Source: Streptomyces chartreusis
GTDB taxonomy: Bacteria > Actinomycetota > Actinomycetes > Streptomycetales > Streptomycetaceae
DNA: 64,000 bases
Assembly (NCBI RefSeq): GCF_008704715.1
Contig: NZ_CP023689.1
Coordinates: 4,278,001-4,342,000 of the forward strand
Reading direction: 5' to 3'
Positions 43,745 to 54,116 of this stretch are shown here, piece by piece. Every line of letters begins with the position of its first letter. Position 1 is the stretch's first letter. The position numbers and the translations under genes are program-made. The notes under the pieces were generated by a model. It was not told the origin of the DNA, made no database searches, and saw only the letters and a list, made by a program, of their open reading frames with translations.

Positions 43745-44617
43745 ATGCAGCGAGCAGTGAAGCGAGACGAGCATGACCAGCGCGAGCAGCGGGCGAGGGG
43801 CCTGCGCCGAGCCGTCGTCTGCGCGGCCGCAGTCCCCGTGATGCTGATCGCCGCGGGCTGCTCCTCGGACTCCGGTTCGGGCGACAAGGCCGCCGACGAC
43901 AGCAGCACGAAGTCCTCGGCGTCGTCGTCCGCGAGCCCGTCGCCGACGGTGCAGGCGGCCGCGTACAAGTCGATCCCGGACGCGTGCAAGGTGCTGGGCA
44001 AGAAGACGCTCGAGGACCTGGCTCCCAAGGCCAAGTCGGGCAAGAAGGGCTCTTCGGACGACGCGTCGACGCGCGGCTCCTGCTCCTGGAGCAGCCTGGA
44101 CAACAACGGCGTGAAGGGCTCGCAGTTCCGCTGGCTCAACGTCTCCCTGCTGCGCTTCGAGTCCGATGTGACGCGCGGCTCGGGCGAGGAGCTGGCCCAG
44201 GCGTACTACGAGACGCAGGTGCAGGACGCCAAGTCGGTGTCCGGTGCGAAGAGCCTGAAGTCGGAGCCGGTCGCCGGGGTCGGCGACCAGGCGACGGCGG
44301 TGCGCTACGACCTGAAGAAGAAGGAGGGTTCCTTCAAGCAGGAGACGGTCGTGGCCCGGGTCGAGAACGTCGTCGTGACGCTCGACTACAACGGTGCCGG
44401 TCTCGCCGGTGAGAAGACCCCGAGCGCGGACACCCTGAACAAGCTCGCCCAGAAGGCCGTCAAGGAGGTCGTGGCCGCGGTGGCCGAGGCCAACGACGGC
44501 GGCTCTGCGGGCACGCCGAGCAGCGCCCCCTCGAAGTCGGCTTCGAAGTCTCCGTCCGGCAGCGCGTCGAAGGCGGCGTCCAGCTCCCCTTCCAAGTCAG
44601 CGGCGAAGAAGAGCTGA
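43745..44617 (+). CDS. Secreted lipoprotein with DUF3558-like domain (2)
   Basis: A 290-residue paralogue of the preceding lipoprotein. Long charged N-region (MQRAVKRDEHDQREQRARG), hydrophobic core, lipobox IAAGC (Cys39), Ser-rich linker, domain with ACKVLGKKTLEDL and GSCSWSSLDN cysteines, and a Ser/Lys-rich C-terminal tail. ATG 43745 has GAAGGA close upstream; ATG 43730 is a possible alternative. The two lipoproteins and the following DUF2637 gene may form one group. Confidence 0.8.
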   Translation: MQRAVKRDEHDQREQRARGLRRAVVCAAAVPVMLIAAGCSSDSGSGDKAADDSSTKSSASSSASPSPTVQAAAYKSIPDACKVLGKKTLEDLAPKAKSGKKGSSDDASTRGSCSWSSLDNNGVKGSQFRWLNVSLLRFESDVTRGSGEELAQAYYETQVQDAKSVSGAKSLKSEPVAGVGDQATAVRYDLKKKEGSFKQETVVARVENVVVTLDYNGAGLAGEKTPSADTLNKLAQKAVKEVVAAVAEANDGGSAGTPSSAPSKSASKSPSGSASKAASSSPSKSAAKKS

Positions 44618-44784
44618 CCGTCACACCCGGCACTGCGCTGCGTCACAACGCGCAGCTCAGCCAAGCCCTTTGCCCGAGCCCGGCCCGATAACGGTCCGGG
44701 CTCGGGCCCGTACCGGGAGAACGTAGGCCGTACGGATGTGCCACTCTGTTGCGCGCAACAACACGCAATGGGAGGGGAGTACGA

Positions 44785-46095
44785 GTGGCCGGGCCACCCC
44801 AGCTGACTCGGATGCACCGCGTTCTCATCGGCGTGGTCGTGTTCGGCGCCGTGATCATCGCCGGCATCGGCTTCGCCGGTTCGTACGCGGCCGTCCGTGA
44901 GCTGGCCATCCAGAAGGGCTTCGGGAACTTCAGCTATGTGTTCCCGATCGGCATCGACGCGGGTATCTGCGTCCTGCTCGCCCTCGACCTCCTGCTGACC
45001 TGGATCCGAATACCGTTCCCGCTGCTGCGGCAGACCGCCTGGCTGCTGACGGCCGCGACGATCGCGTTCAACGGCGCGGCGGCGTGGCCGGACCCGCTGG
45101 GCGTCGGCATGCACGCGGTCATCCCGATCCTGTTCGTGGTGGCCGTCGAGGCCGCCCGGCACGCGATCGGCCGCATAGCGGACATCACCGCCGACAAGCA
45201 CATGGAGGGCGTCCGCCTCACGCGCTGGCTGCTCTCCCCGTTGCCCACGTTCCTGCTGTGGCGCCGTATGAAGCTGTGGGAGCTGCGCTCCTACGAGCAG
45301 GTCATCAAGCTGGAGCAGGAGCGCCTGGTGTACCAGGCCCGGCTGCGCTCCCGCTTCGGCCGCGCGTGGCGCCGCAAGGCGCCGGTGGAGTCGCTGATGC
45401 CGCTGCGTCTGGCGCGCTACGGCGTTCCGCTCGCGGACACGGCCCCGGCCGGGCTGGCCGCGGCGGGCATCGAGCCGGCGGTGCTGCCGCCGACCCGGCA
45501 GCCGGCCCTGGATGCGGTGCCCGTGGCCGAGGTGGCCGCGCCGGCGCCGGCCGCCACCGCTGCGGTGCCGCTTCCGCAGCAGCGGACGGCGCCTCCCGGC
45601 GAGCAGCGCCCGGAGCCGGCGAGCCCGCTCGGACCGGGGCAACAGGACTATGTGCAGGACTGGTTCAACACGCCCCGCCAGGTCGACTATCAGGGCGGTT
45701 ACAACGCCTCGTACGACCCGCAGGGGCACTACGAGGAGTGGTACCAGGAGCAGGTCCAGGCGGAGCAGTACCAGGACCAGTACGTGGAGGAGCCTCCGAC
45801 CCAGGAGCCCTCTCCGGAGGACACCGGTACTTTTCCGATCCCGGTGACGCCCAATCGCACCCGCCAGCTGGGCGAGGGCGGCGGCACCCCGGCGCCGGCA
45901 CCGGGCGAGGAGGACTACTACCTGGTCTTCCGTGAGTCGATCAAGGGCGGGAACGGCGCGCCGACCCCGCGTGGCTTCATCGCCGACGTCGAGGCCACGT
46001 ACGGCGTCACGCTGGAGGAGGCCGAGTCCAAGCGGATGGTGAACCGCTTCTCCAACCGCCTCAACGCGGAACTGACGGACGAGCACATCGCCTGA
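44785..46095 (+). CDS. DUF2637 membrane protein
   Basis: A 436-residue protein. Four membrane helices lie in the first ~130 residues (HRVLIGVVVFGAVIIAGIGFAG; YVFPIGIDAGICVLLALDLLL; LLTAATIAFNGAAAWP; AVIPILFVVAVEAARHAI), the DUF2637 domain found in plasmid-transfer-related and chromosomal actinobacterial proteins. A long Pro/Gln/Tyr-rich cytoplasmic region follows and a small folded C-terminal domain (FIADVEATYGVTLEEAESKRMVNRF) resembling HTH-like Spd domains. GTG 44785 with GGAGGGGAG 5 nt upstream. A strong terminator follows. Confidence 0.85.
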   Translation: MAGPPQLTRMHRVLIGVVVFGAVIIAGIGFAGSYAAVRELAIQKGFGNFSYVFPIGIDAGICVLLALDLLLTWIRIPFPLLRQTAWLLTAATIAFNGAAAWPDPLGVGMHAVIPILFVVAVEAARHAIGRIADITADKHMEGVRLTRWLLSPLPTFLLWRRMKLWELRSYEQVIKLEQERLVYQARLRSRFGRAWRRKAPVESLMPLRLARYGVPLADTAPAGLAAAGIEPAVLPPTRQPALDAVPVAEVAAPAPAATAAVPLPQQRTAPPGEQRPEPASPLGPGQQDYVQDWFNTPRQVDYQGGYNASYDPQGHYEEWYQEQVQAEQYQDQYVEEPPTQEPSPEDTGTFPIPVTPNRTRQLGEGGGTPAPAPGEEDYYLVFRESIKGGNGAPTPRGFIADVEATYGVTLEEAESKRMVNRFSNRLNAELTDEHIA

Positions 46096-46120
46096 CGCGG
46101 ACGGCGTCCGCAGCTCACGA

Positions 46121-46152
46121 GAAGGGGCCCCCGACAGGTCGGGGGCCCCTTC
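46121..46152. terminator. Very strong bidirectional terminator
   Basis: 14-bp perfect stem GAAGGGGCCCCCGA (46121-46134) with TCGGGGGCCCCTTC (46139-46152), CAGG loop, followed by TTCGTCTC. It separates the DUF2637 gene from convergent lysS. Confidence 0.92.
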
Positions 46153-46165
46153 TTCGTCTCGCGGG

Positions 46166-47908
46166 CTACTCGCCGAGCAGGCGCCGCACCCGCTCCTGCC
46201 CGACCGCGAGCAGCAGCGTGGGCAGTCGCGGTCCGGTGTCCCGGCTCACCAGCAGGTGGTAGAGCAGGGCGAAGAACGTCCGCTGGGCGGTCTTGATCTC
46301 GGCCGGCAGTTCCTTGGGCGTGGCGTCGGCGGCGAACCCGGCCTGCACCTTGGGCACGCCGTAGACGAGGTGGGTGAGCCCGTCGAGCGACCAGTGCTCG
46401 GCGAGGCCGTCGAGCAGCAGCCGCAGCGACTGCTGGGACGCCTCGTCGAGGGACTTCAGCAGCTCGCCGTCGGCCTCCTCGCGCACGATGGTCCGCTGGT
46501 CGGCGGGCACCTGCGTGTTGATCCACGCCTCGGCCTTGTCGTACCGGGGGCGGGCCTCGTCCAGGGTGGCCAGCGGGTTCTCCGGGTCGAGCTCGGAGAG
46601 GATCCGCAGCGCCTGGTCCTGGTGTCCGGCGGTGATGTCGGCGACGGAGGCGAGCGTCCGGTACGGCATCGGGCGTGCCGTGCGCGGCAGCTCACCCGCG
46701 GCGGTGCGCACGGCACGGGAGTGCGCGGCGATGTCGGCGGGCAGCGCGGAGCCGTCCTCGACCTTCGCGTCCAGCTTGTCCCACTCGTCGTAGAGCCGCT
46801 GGATCTCCTGGTCGAAGGCGATCTTGAAGGACTGGTTGGGCCGGCGGCGGGCGTACAGCCAGCGCAGGATCTGCGGCTCCATGATCTTCAGCGCGTCGGC
46901 GGGGGTGGGCACCCCGCCGCGCGAGGAGGACATCTTCGCCATGCCGCTGATGCCGACGAAGGCGTACATCGGCCCGATGGGCTGCTTGCCGCCGAAGATC
47001 CCGACGATCTGCCCGCCGACCTGGAAGCTGGAGCCCGGCGACGAGTGGTCGACACCGCTGGGCTCGAAGACGACGCCCTCGTAGGCCCAGCGCATGGGCC
47101 AGTCGACCTTCCAGACCAGCTTGCCGCGGTTGAACTCGTTGAGCCGGACGGTCTCGGAGAAGCCGCACTCGTCGCAGGTGTACGACAGCTCGGTGCTGTC
47201 GTCGATGTACGAGGTGACGGTGGTGAGGTCCTTCTCGCAGTTGCCGCAGTAGGGCTTGTACGGGAAGTACCCGGCGGAGCCGTGGCTGCCGTCGTCCTCG
47301 CCGGCCGCGCCTGAGCCCTCGGCGGCCTCCAGCTCGGCCTCGTCGACCGGCTTCTGCGACTTCTTGGCGCCGCCCTTGGGCTTGGTGCGGTACTGGGCGA
47401 GCACGGCGTCGATGTCGCCGCGGTGCTTCATGGCGTGCAGGATCTGCTCCCGGTACACGCCCGAGGTGTACTGCGCGGTCTGGCTGATCCCGTCGAAGTC
47501 CACGCCGAGCTCGGCGAGCGACTCGACCATCGCGGCCTTGAAGTGCTCGGCCCAGTTCGGGAACGCCGAGCCCTGCGGCGCCGGTACGGAGGTCAGCGGC
47601 TTGCCGATGTGCTGGGCCCACGACTCGTCCACCCCGGCGATGCCGGCCGGCACCTTGCGGTAGCGGTCGTAGTCGTCCCAGGAGATCAGGTGCCGGACCT
47701 CGCGGCCGCGCCGCCGGATCTCGTCGGCGACCAGGTGCGGGGTCATGACCTCGCGCAGGTTGCCCAGATGGATGGGGCCCGAGGGGGAGAGTCCGGACGC
47801 GACGACGACCGGTTTGCCCGGGGCCCGACGCTCCGACTCCTCGATGACCTCATCCGCGAAACGGGAGACCCAGTCGGTGGTCTCGGTGCTCTGAGCCACG
47901 ATCGGCAC
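46166..47908 (-). CDS. lysS: Lysyl-tRNA synthetase, class I
   Basis: A 580-residue class I LysRS. The HIGH motif reads SGPIHLGNLRE, the KMSKS motif KMSSSRGG, and two CXXC pairs (PYCGNCEKD, TCDECGF) bind zinc. Class I LysRS, rather than the common class II, is found in archaea and some bacteria; Streptomyces can carry it alongside a class II enzyme. GTG 47908 (VPIVAQSTET) is chosen by reading frame and family N-terminus. Divergent from argS over 144 bp. Confidence 0.96.
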   Translation of the reverse strand: MPIVAQSTETTDWVSRFADEVIEESERRAPGKPVVVASGLSPSGPIHLGNLREVMTPHLVADEIRRRGREVRHLISWDDYDRYRKVPAGIAGVDESWAQHIGKPLTSVPAPQGSAFPNWAEHFKAAMVESLAELGVDFDGISQTAQYTSGVYREQILHAMKHRGDIDAVLAQYRTKPKGGAKKSQKPVDEAELEAAEGSGAAGEDDGSHGSAGYFPYKPYCGNCEKDLTTVTSYIDDSTELSYTCDECGFSETVRLNEFNRGKLVWKVDWPMRWAYEGVVFEPSGVDHSSPGSSFQVGGQIVGIFGGKQPIGPMYAFVGISGMAKMSSSRGGVPTPADALKIMEPQILRWLYARRRPNQSFKIAFDQEIQRLYDEWDKLDAKVEDGSALPADIAAHSRAVRTAAGELPRTARPMPYRTLASVADITAGHQDQALRILSELDPENPLATLDEARPRYDKAEAWINTQVPADQRTIVREEADGELLKSLDEASQQSLRLLLDGLAEHWSLDGLTHLVYGVPKVQAGFAADATPKELPAEIKTAQRTFFALLYHLLVSRDTGPRLPTLLLAVGQERVRRLLGE

Positions 47909-48052
47909 GTCCTTCTTTCTCCAGGGCAGCCGTACGGTCAACGGCCGGCACTGCATTCTCCCAGAAGGCATCCCGGTCGAGAAAACGGCTTTACCACCCA
48001 TGGGATACTGACTGCGTCCATCCGACCCACGAGGAGAACGGCTCCCAATCCC

Positions 48053-49813
<1,761 letters not shown>

Positions 49814-49828
49814 GCCCGTGACGTGACG

Positions 49829-49869
49829 CCGCGGCCCGTCCTCTCCCCCGCGGGGAGGACGGGCCGCGG
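49829..49869. terminator. Strong bidirectional terminator after argS
   Basis: 15-bp perfect stem CCGCGGCCCGTCCTC (49829-49843) with GAGGACGGGCCGCGG (49855-49869); the loop can pair further. It lies between the convergent argS and peptidoglycan-binding genes. Confidence 0.9.
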
Positions 49870-49887
49870 TCGTTCCGGGCCGGCGGC

Positions 49888-50343
49888 TCAGCAGTACTGC
49901 TTGGAGTCGGCAGCGAAGTCCTTGAAGGCGGCCTTGGTGCCCGATCCGGCGATGCCGTCGATCGCGCCGGTGTAGCCGTGGTGCGCCTTCAGGTCACGTT
50001 GCAGGGCCTTGATGGTGTTCGGGCCGACGATCCCGTCGATGCTGTCGTTGTAGCCCCAGTGCGTCTTGAGCCAGCGCTGGAGCGCCTTCCAGCTGTTGGT
50101 GCCGAGCTGCCCGTCGAGGGCGCCGGTGTAGCCCCAGTAGTCCTGGATCCAGCACTGGACGTAGCGGGCCTCGGTGGTGCTCAGGCCGAGGTTGTTCACC
50201 GCGAGGACGCCGACCTCGGCGCGCACGGCCGGCTTCGCGTCCGAGGCGGCGAAGGATGTGCCGGCGGTCGCGAGGCTTCCGGCGGCGAGGCCGATGACAG
50301 CGCCGGCGCTCACGAGGGTCCTCGTCCAGATGTTCGCTCGCAT
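49888..50343 (-). CDS. Secreted peptidoglycan-binding protein
   Basis: A 151-residue exported protein: signal peptide MRANIWTRTLVSAGAVIGLAAG to about ASFAAS, then two PG_binding_1-type repeats with the IDGIVGPNTIKALQRDL signature (YTGALDGQLGTNSWKALQRWL, YNDSIDGIVGPNTIKALQ) and a third partial copy (YTGAIDGIAGSGTKAAFKDF). No enzymatic domain. It probably binds the cell wall. ATG 50343 has GAGGG upstream; the open frame extends far upstream but without a signal peptide there. Divergent from the HTH genes. Confidence 0.85.
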   Translation of the reverse strand: MRANIWTRTLVSAGAVIGLAAGSLATAGTSFAASDAKPAVRAEVGVLAVNNLGLSTTEARYVQCWIQDYWGYTGALDGQLGTNSWKALQRWLKTHWGYNDSIDGIVGPNTIKALQRDLKAHHGYTGAIDGIAGSGTKAAFKDFAADSKQYC

Positions 50344-50663
50344 GCGTTTCCCTCTCGCTCTGGTTGGGGTGCCGGCCCCTGCCGCCGGCTGGTGGGACGA
50401 GAGTGCGGGGCGGGCGGCGAGCGTTGCCAGGGCCGCCGCGCAAGTGACGTCACGGCGGGACGCCCCACCCCCTGACCTGCGCGGACGCCTCCGACCTGGG
50501 CGGCACGGCGGGACGCCTGTGGCGGGGTGGGTGGCCGATTCCGTACCGGTGCCGGAACCGACTTCCGGTGCGGGCCGTGGATGCTGTTGCAGAATGCGGC
50601 GGGGGCGCGGGGGCCGCTGACCACGGACCGCGGGCCCGGACCGTGAACGCGAATGGGGGGAAC
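50344..50663. other. Intergenic region between peptidoglycan-binding and HTH genes
   Basis: 320 bp, GC-rich, divergent promoters expected. The string CACGGCGGGACGCC occurs twice (near 50452 and 50503), a direct repeat about 51 bp apart that could bind a shared regulator. GGGGGG just before 50664 is the ribosome site. No gene or RNA recognised. Confidence 0.4.
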
Positions 50664-51491
50664 ATGTCGCGTTGGGCAGCGCTGCCCGCGGAACTGGATC
50701 CGCGCGTGAGGCAGTTGGTGGTGCGGTTACGTCGGCTGAAGGATCACAGCGGGCTGAGCCTGCGGCAGCTGGCGGCTCGGACGGGGTACAGCCAGAAGTC
50801 GTGGGAGCGGTATCTGGGCGGCCGGTCGCTGCCGCCGCGGGAGGCCGTCGAAGCGCTGGCCCGGGCCGTGGACGAGGAGCCGACCCGGCTGCTGGCGCTG
50901 CACGAGGTGGCGGCGGAGGCGTGGCGGACCGGACGCCGCGAGGCGACGGCCGGTGCGCCGGAGCAGGAGCCGCTCGTGGCGCCCGGGAGCCTCTCCGCCG
51001 AGGCCACCGGCCCCCGGTCGCCCGGCCGTTCGCTGCGGGTCGCCCTGGTGGCGGGCGCGGTGGCGCTGGTGCTGGCGCTCTCCACGGCCGTACTCCTCGT
51101 CGTCCGGCTGAGCGGCGGCGACCCGGCACAGCCGGCTTCGCCCCTGGTCGCGACCGGCGGGCAGTCGTCCCCGGCCGTGTCCGCGTCGAGGCCGCCCTCC
51201 GTGTCGGCCTCGCCCCCGGCACCGGCGTACACCTGCCGTCCCGAACGGGTCGACGGCCGCTGGTACGCGGGCCTCAGCCGGACCCGGGACGCCATCCTGG
51301 CCAACGGCCACGCCGGGCCGGAGGTCGCCGAGGCGCAGTGTCTGCTGCGCCGGGCGGGCATCTCGCCGGGCGCCGTCGACGGGATCTTCGGGCCGGTGAC
51401 CGAACGCGCGGTCAGGCAGGTGCAGCGGCGGGCGGGCCTGGTGGTGGACGGCATCATCGGGCCGCACACCTGGAAGGCCCTACGGCAATGA
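50664..51491 (+). CDS. Membrane-anchored XRE-type HTH protein with extracytoplasmic peptidoglycan-binding domain
   Basis: A 275-residue protein: cytoplasmic HTH (VVRLRRLKDHSGLSLRQLAARTGYSQKSWERYLGG shortened), an acidic linker, one membrane helix (VALVAGAVALVLALSTAVLLVV), a Ser/Pro linker and a C-terminal PG_binding_1 domain (AQCLLRRAGISPGAVDGIFGPVTERAVRQVQRRAGL). This layout suggests a one-component regulator linking cell-wall binding outside to DNA binding inside. ATG 50664 chosen for its GGGGGG site. Its stop overlaps the next gene start (ATGA). Confidence 0.85.
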   Translation: MSRWAALPAELDPRVRQLVVRLRRLKDHSGLSLRQLAARTGYSQKSWERYLGGRSLPPREAVEALARAVDEEPTRLLALHEVAAEAWRTGRREATAGAPEQEPLVAPGSLSAEATGPRSPGRSLRVALVAGAVALVLALSTAVLLVVRLSGGDPAQPASPLVATGGQSSPAVSASRPPSVSASPPAPAYTCRPERVDGRWYAGLSRTRDAILANGHAGPEVAEAQCLLRRAGISPGAVDGIFGPVTERAVRQVQRRAGLVVDGIIGPHTWKALRQ

Positions 51492-52345
51492 CGGCGCCGT
51501 CCCCGGAACGGGCCCGACTGGCCGCCGCGCTGAGGGAGTTGAAGTGCCGCACCGGCCTGAGCCTGGCCGGGCTCGCGGCCAAGACGGCGTTCAGCAAGTC
51601 GTCGTGGGACCGCTACCTCAACGGCAGGACGCTCCCGCCGCGCGACGCGGTGCAGGAGTTGTGCCGCCTCGCCGGGGAGCCGGAGGGGCGCTGTCTGGCG
51701 CTGTGGGAGATCGCCGAGTCGGAGGGCAGCGGACGGGCGGCGGCGCAGCCCCCTGAAGAGGCCGCGCCCGTCGAGGACGACGGCCTGCGGGGCTCGGTGG
51801 ACCAGAGTTCGGTGCACCGCCGAGCGACGCTGGTCGCGGTGCTCGCGTCGGTGTCCGCCGTGGTCGTCGGGGGCGTCGCCGCGGCGGCCCTGCTGCTGCC
51901 GGACCGGGGCGGCGAGCCCGGGGCGGCGCTGTCACCGCCGCCGTCCGTGGCCGGGCCGCGCTGCCGGGGGGAGGTCTGTGAAGGCAAGAGCCCGATGCGG
52001 ATGAAGTGCGCGGGGGCGCCGCTGACCCTCGCCTCGTACCGGACCGCCACCGGTGCCTCGCTGGAGCTGCGCTACAGCCAGGAGTGCGGGACGAGTTGGG
52101 CCAGGATGTGGGGGACGCGGATCGGCGACCGGCTGGAGATGTCGGTGACCGGAGGCGCGGGGGACGGCACCAGGAGCGGCACCGGGAACGGCCGTGTCCG
52201 CAGCGTGGAGATCCACAACGGCGTCGACGCGGACTCCTACGTCTACACGCCCATGACCGCGGCCGACCCGGGCAGCGTCGTGCGGGCCTGCTTCGACCCG
52301 GTGGCCGGCGGCGAGGAGTGCTTCGACAGCCGGGTGGCGAGGTGA
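51488..52345 (+). CDS. Membrane-anchored XRE-type HTH protein with DUF2690 domain
   Basis: A 285-residue protein with the same plan as its upstream neighbour: N-terminal HTH (LRELKCRTGLSLAGLAAKTAFSKSSWDRYLNG shortened), linker, membrane helix (ATLVAVLASVSAVVVGGVAAAALLL), and an extracytoplasmic DUF2690 domain with four cysteines (CRGEVCEGKSPMRMKC, CGTSWARMWGTRIGDRLEM). Start ATG 51488 overlaps the previous stop. The two probably arose by duplication of the HTH-TM half with different outer domains. Confidence 0.85.
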   Translation: MTAPSPERARLAAALRELKCRTGLSLAGLAAKTAFSKSSWDRYLNGRTLPPRDAVQELCRLAGEPEGRCLALWEIAESEGSGRAAAQPPEEAAPVEDDGLRGSVDQSSVHRRATLVAVLASVSAVVVGGVAAAALLLPDRGGEPGAALSPPPSVAGPRCRGEVCEGKSPMRMKCAGAPLTLASYRTATGASLELRYSQECGTSWARMWGTRIGDRLEMSVTGGAGDGTRSGTGNGRVRSVEIHNGVDADSYVYTPMTAADPGSVVRACFDPVAGGEECFDSRVAR

Positions 52346-52376
52346 GTTGTCAGTGCCGCCCCCTACAGTCACCGGC

Positions 52377-53198
52377 ATGGCGACTCTTCCGAATCCGCTG
52401 CCGAAGCTCACGAGCGATCCCACGGGTGCCGCTCTCGGTCTCCAACTCCCGCCCGGGCGGCTCGTCGACGCGACAGACGAGGGCCCTTGGCACGAGCCCT
52501 TGCTGTGGCTCGCGGACGGAGAGGCCGCGCCCGGCGACTGGGCCGCGCTGGCCCCGGCCCGGCGGTCCGCAGGACTGCTGCCGGTCGTCGTGGACGGGGG
52601 CGGCCGGCACGGCGGCCCGCAGGACTGGGAGCTGGCGCCCGACGCGGTGTCGTACCCGGGAGACCACGACGCCGACGAGGTGCTGGCGGATCTCTGGGAG
52701 GAGTACGCCGCCGGGGAGACGCAGGAGGAGTGGCCGGGCCTGGCCGACGCCGGCGCCGACCCGGACTCCGGCGACGGTTCCGGCTCCGCCGAGGACCCGG
52801 ACGCCGTGGCCATGGACATCGCGGACGACCTCGTGGCGAGCGGCGGCCTGCTGGAGGAGCCCCGCCTCGCACTCGTCCCGGCCCGCCGCAGCGCGGACAT
52901 CCCGGCGGCGATCGGCTGGTCGGGCCCGGTGAACCACGAGGGCGACACCGCCCGCCTGTGCGCGGTGCTGCGCTCCTGGGAGGACCGCTTCGGCATACGC
53001 GTGGTGGCGCTCGGCTTCGACCACCTGCTCGTCTCCGTCGCGTTCCCGCCGGCCACCCTGGCCGAGGCGGAGGCCGTCGCCGCCGAGCACTTCGCGTTCT
53101 GCCCGGACAACATCCTCCAGAGCGGCGACACCAGCATCCGCGCCTACGCCGAGAACCGTCTGCTGGGCCGGCCGGCCTGGCACTTCTGGTGGGACTGA
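52377..53198 (+). CDS. DUF4253 domain-containing protein
   Basis: A 273-residue soluble acidic protein. The C-terminal ~110 residues (ALVPARRSADIPAAIGWSGPVNH, LCAVLRSWEDRFGIRVVALGFDHLLVSVA, AENRLLGRPAWHFWWD) match the DUF4253 family common in Streptomyces. Function unknown. ATG 52377 gives the family start MATLPNPLPKL. It ends 10 nt before the convergent N-acetyltransferase. Confidence 0.85.
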   Translation: MATLPNPLPKLTSDPTGAALGLQLPPGRLVDATDEGPWHEPLLWLADGEAAPGDWAALAPARRSAGLLPVVVDGGGRHGGPQDWELAPDAVSYPGDHDADEVLADLWEEYAAGETQEEWPGLADAGADPDSGDGSGSAEDPDAVAMDIADDLVASGGLLEEPRLALVPARRSADIPAAIGWSGPVNHEGDTARLCAVLRSWEDRFGIRVVALGFDHLLVSVAFPPATLAEAEAVAAEHFAFCPDNILQSGDTSIRAYAENRLLGRPAWHFWWD

Positions 53199-53208
53199 CG
53201 GCCCGTCC

Positions 53209-54045
53209 TCACGCGGGCGGCAGCAGCGTCATCCCGTCGGGGACGTCGATCCCGAACTCCTCGTCCAGCAGCCGCCGCGCCTCCGCCTCCCCCGTCACCT
53301 CCCGCTCGACGACCGTTCCGTCCGCCCGCGTCTCGGCGAGGAGCCGGCCGTTGAGCAGCAGGTGGCGCTCGGCGGACAGGCTCTGGACGTAGACGCGCTG
53401 GGTGAAGGGCGAGCGCGGGTTGGTGCCGATGTGCCAGTTGATGACCTCGAAGTCGGGCTGCTCGAACGGCTCCAGGGTGAACGCGTACTGGTCGGCCCAC
53501 TCGTCCTTCGTCCGGTCGTGGGCCTGGAGCAGCCACAGCGGGAGCGGCCCGTGGTGCGGGGTGTGGGCGAGCCGGTGCCGGCGCCCGGCGTCCTCGAACT
53601 CGACGCCGGCCGTCAGGGGCACCGGCTCGAGCAGCGCGCCGATCGCGCCGAAGCCGACGTCCGCGAGATACGGCTGCGGGTCGCCGGGTGCCTCGACGAG
53701 CAGCGTCATGTGGGTGCGGGGCCGGCTGTCGATGCGGTCCGCTCCGACGACGACCCGTGCGGCAAGCCGGGTCACCCGGAACCCGAGCGCCTCCAGGATG
53801 CCCGCGAACAGGGTGTTGTGCTCGTAGCAGTAGCCGCCGCGCCGGCTGTGCAGCAGCTTGGCGGTCAGATCGGCGGGGTCGAGGGAGGGGGCGATGCGCC
53901 GCAGGGCGTCCAGGTTCTCGAAGGGGATGGCCCGCATGTGCGCCAGGTGCACTCCCCGCAGCGTCGCCAGGTCGGCCCGCCGCTCCCCCTCCCAACCGAT
54001 CCGCCGGAGATACGCGTCGGGATCGAACCGCTGGGTTTCGGTCAT
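53209..54045 (-). CDS. Arylamine N-acetyltransferase
   Basis: A 278-residue NAT with the full catalytic triad: Cys73 in SRRGGYCYEHNTLF, His112 in RTHMTLLVE and Asp129 in YLADVGFG. It transfers acetyl from acetyl-CoA to arylamines, hydrazines or, in related enzymes, natural product intermediates. N-terminal DAYLRRIGWEG and AIPFENLD are typical. Length is standard for bacterial NATs. Confidence 0.95.
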   Translation of the reverse strand: MTETQRFDPDAYLRRIGWEGERRADLATLRGVHLAHMRAIPFENLDALRRIAPSLDPADLTAKLLHSRRGGYCYEHNTLFAGILEALGFRVTRLAARVVVGADRIDSRPRTHMTLLVEAPGDPQPYLADVGFGAIGALLEPVPLTAGVEFEDAGRRHRLAHTPHHGPLPLWLLQAHDRTKDEWADQYAFTLEPFEQPDFEVINWHIGTNPRSPFTQRVYVQSLSAERHLLLNGRLLAETRADGTVVEREVTGEAEARRLLDEEFGIDVPDGMTLLPPA

Positions 54046-54116
54046 GCCTTCACCTTAGGAACACCGGCCGCTCCCCGTCCGCCGTCCACGGCCCGACCCG
54101 CACTGCGCCCTTGGCC

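Noticed and set aside
48031..48052. Alternative argS start nearer the GAGGAG at 48031
   Set aside because: No in-frame start codon lies at proper distance, and ATG 48053 gives the expected N-terminus.
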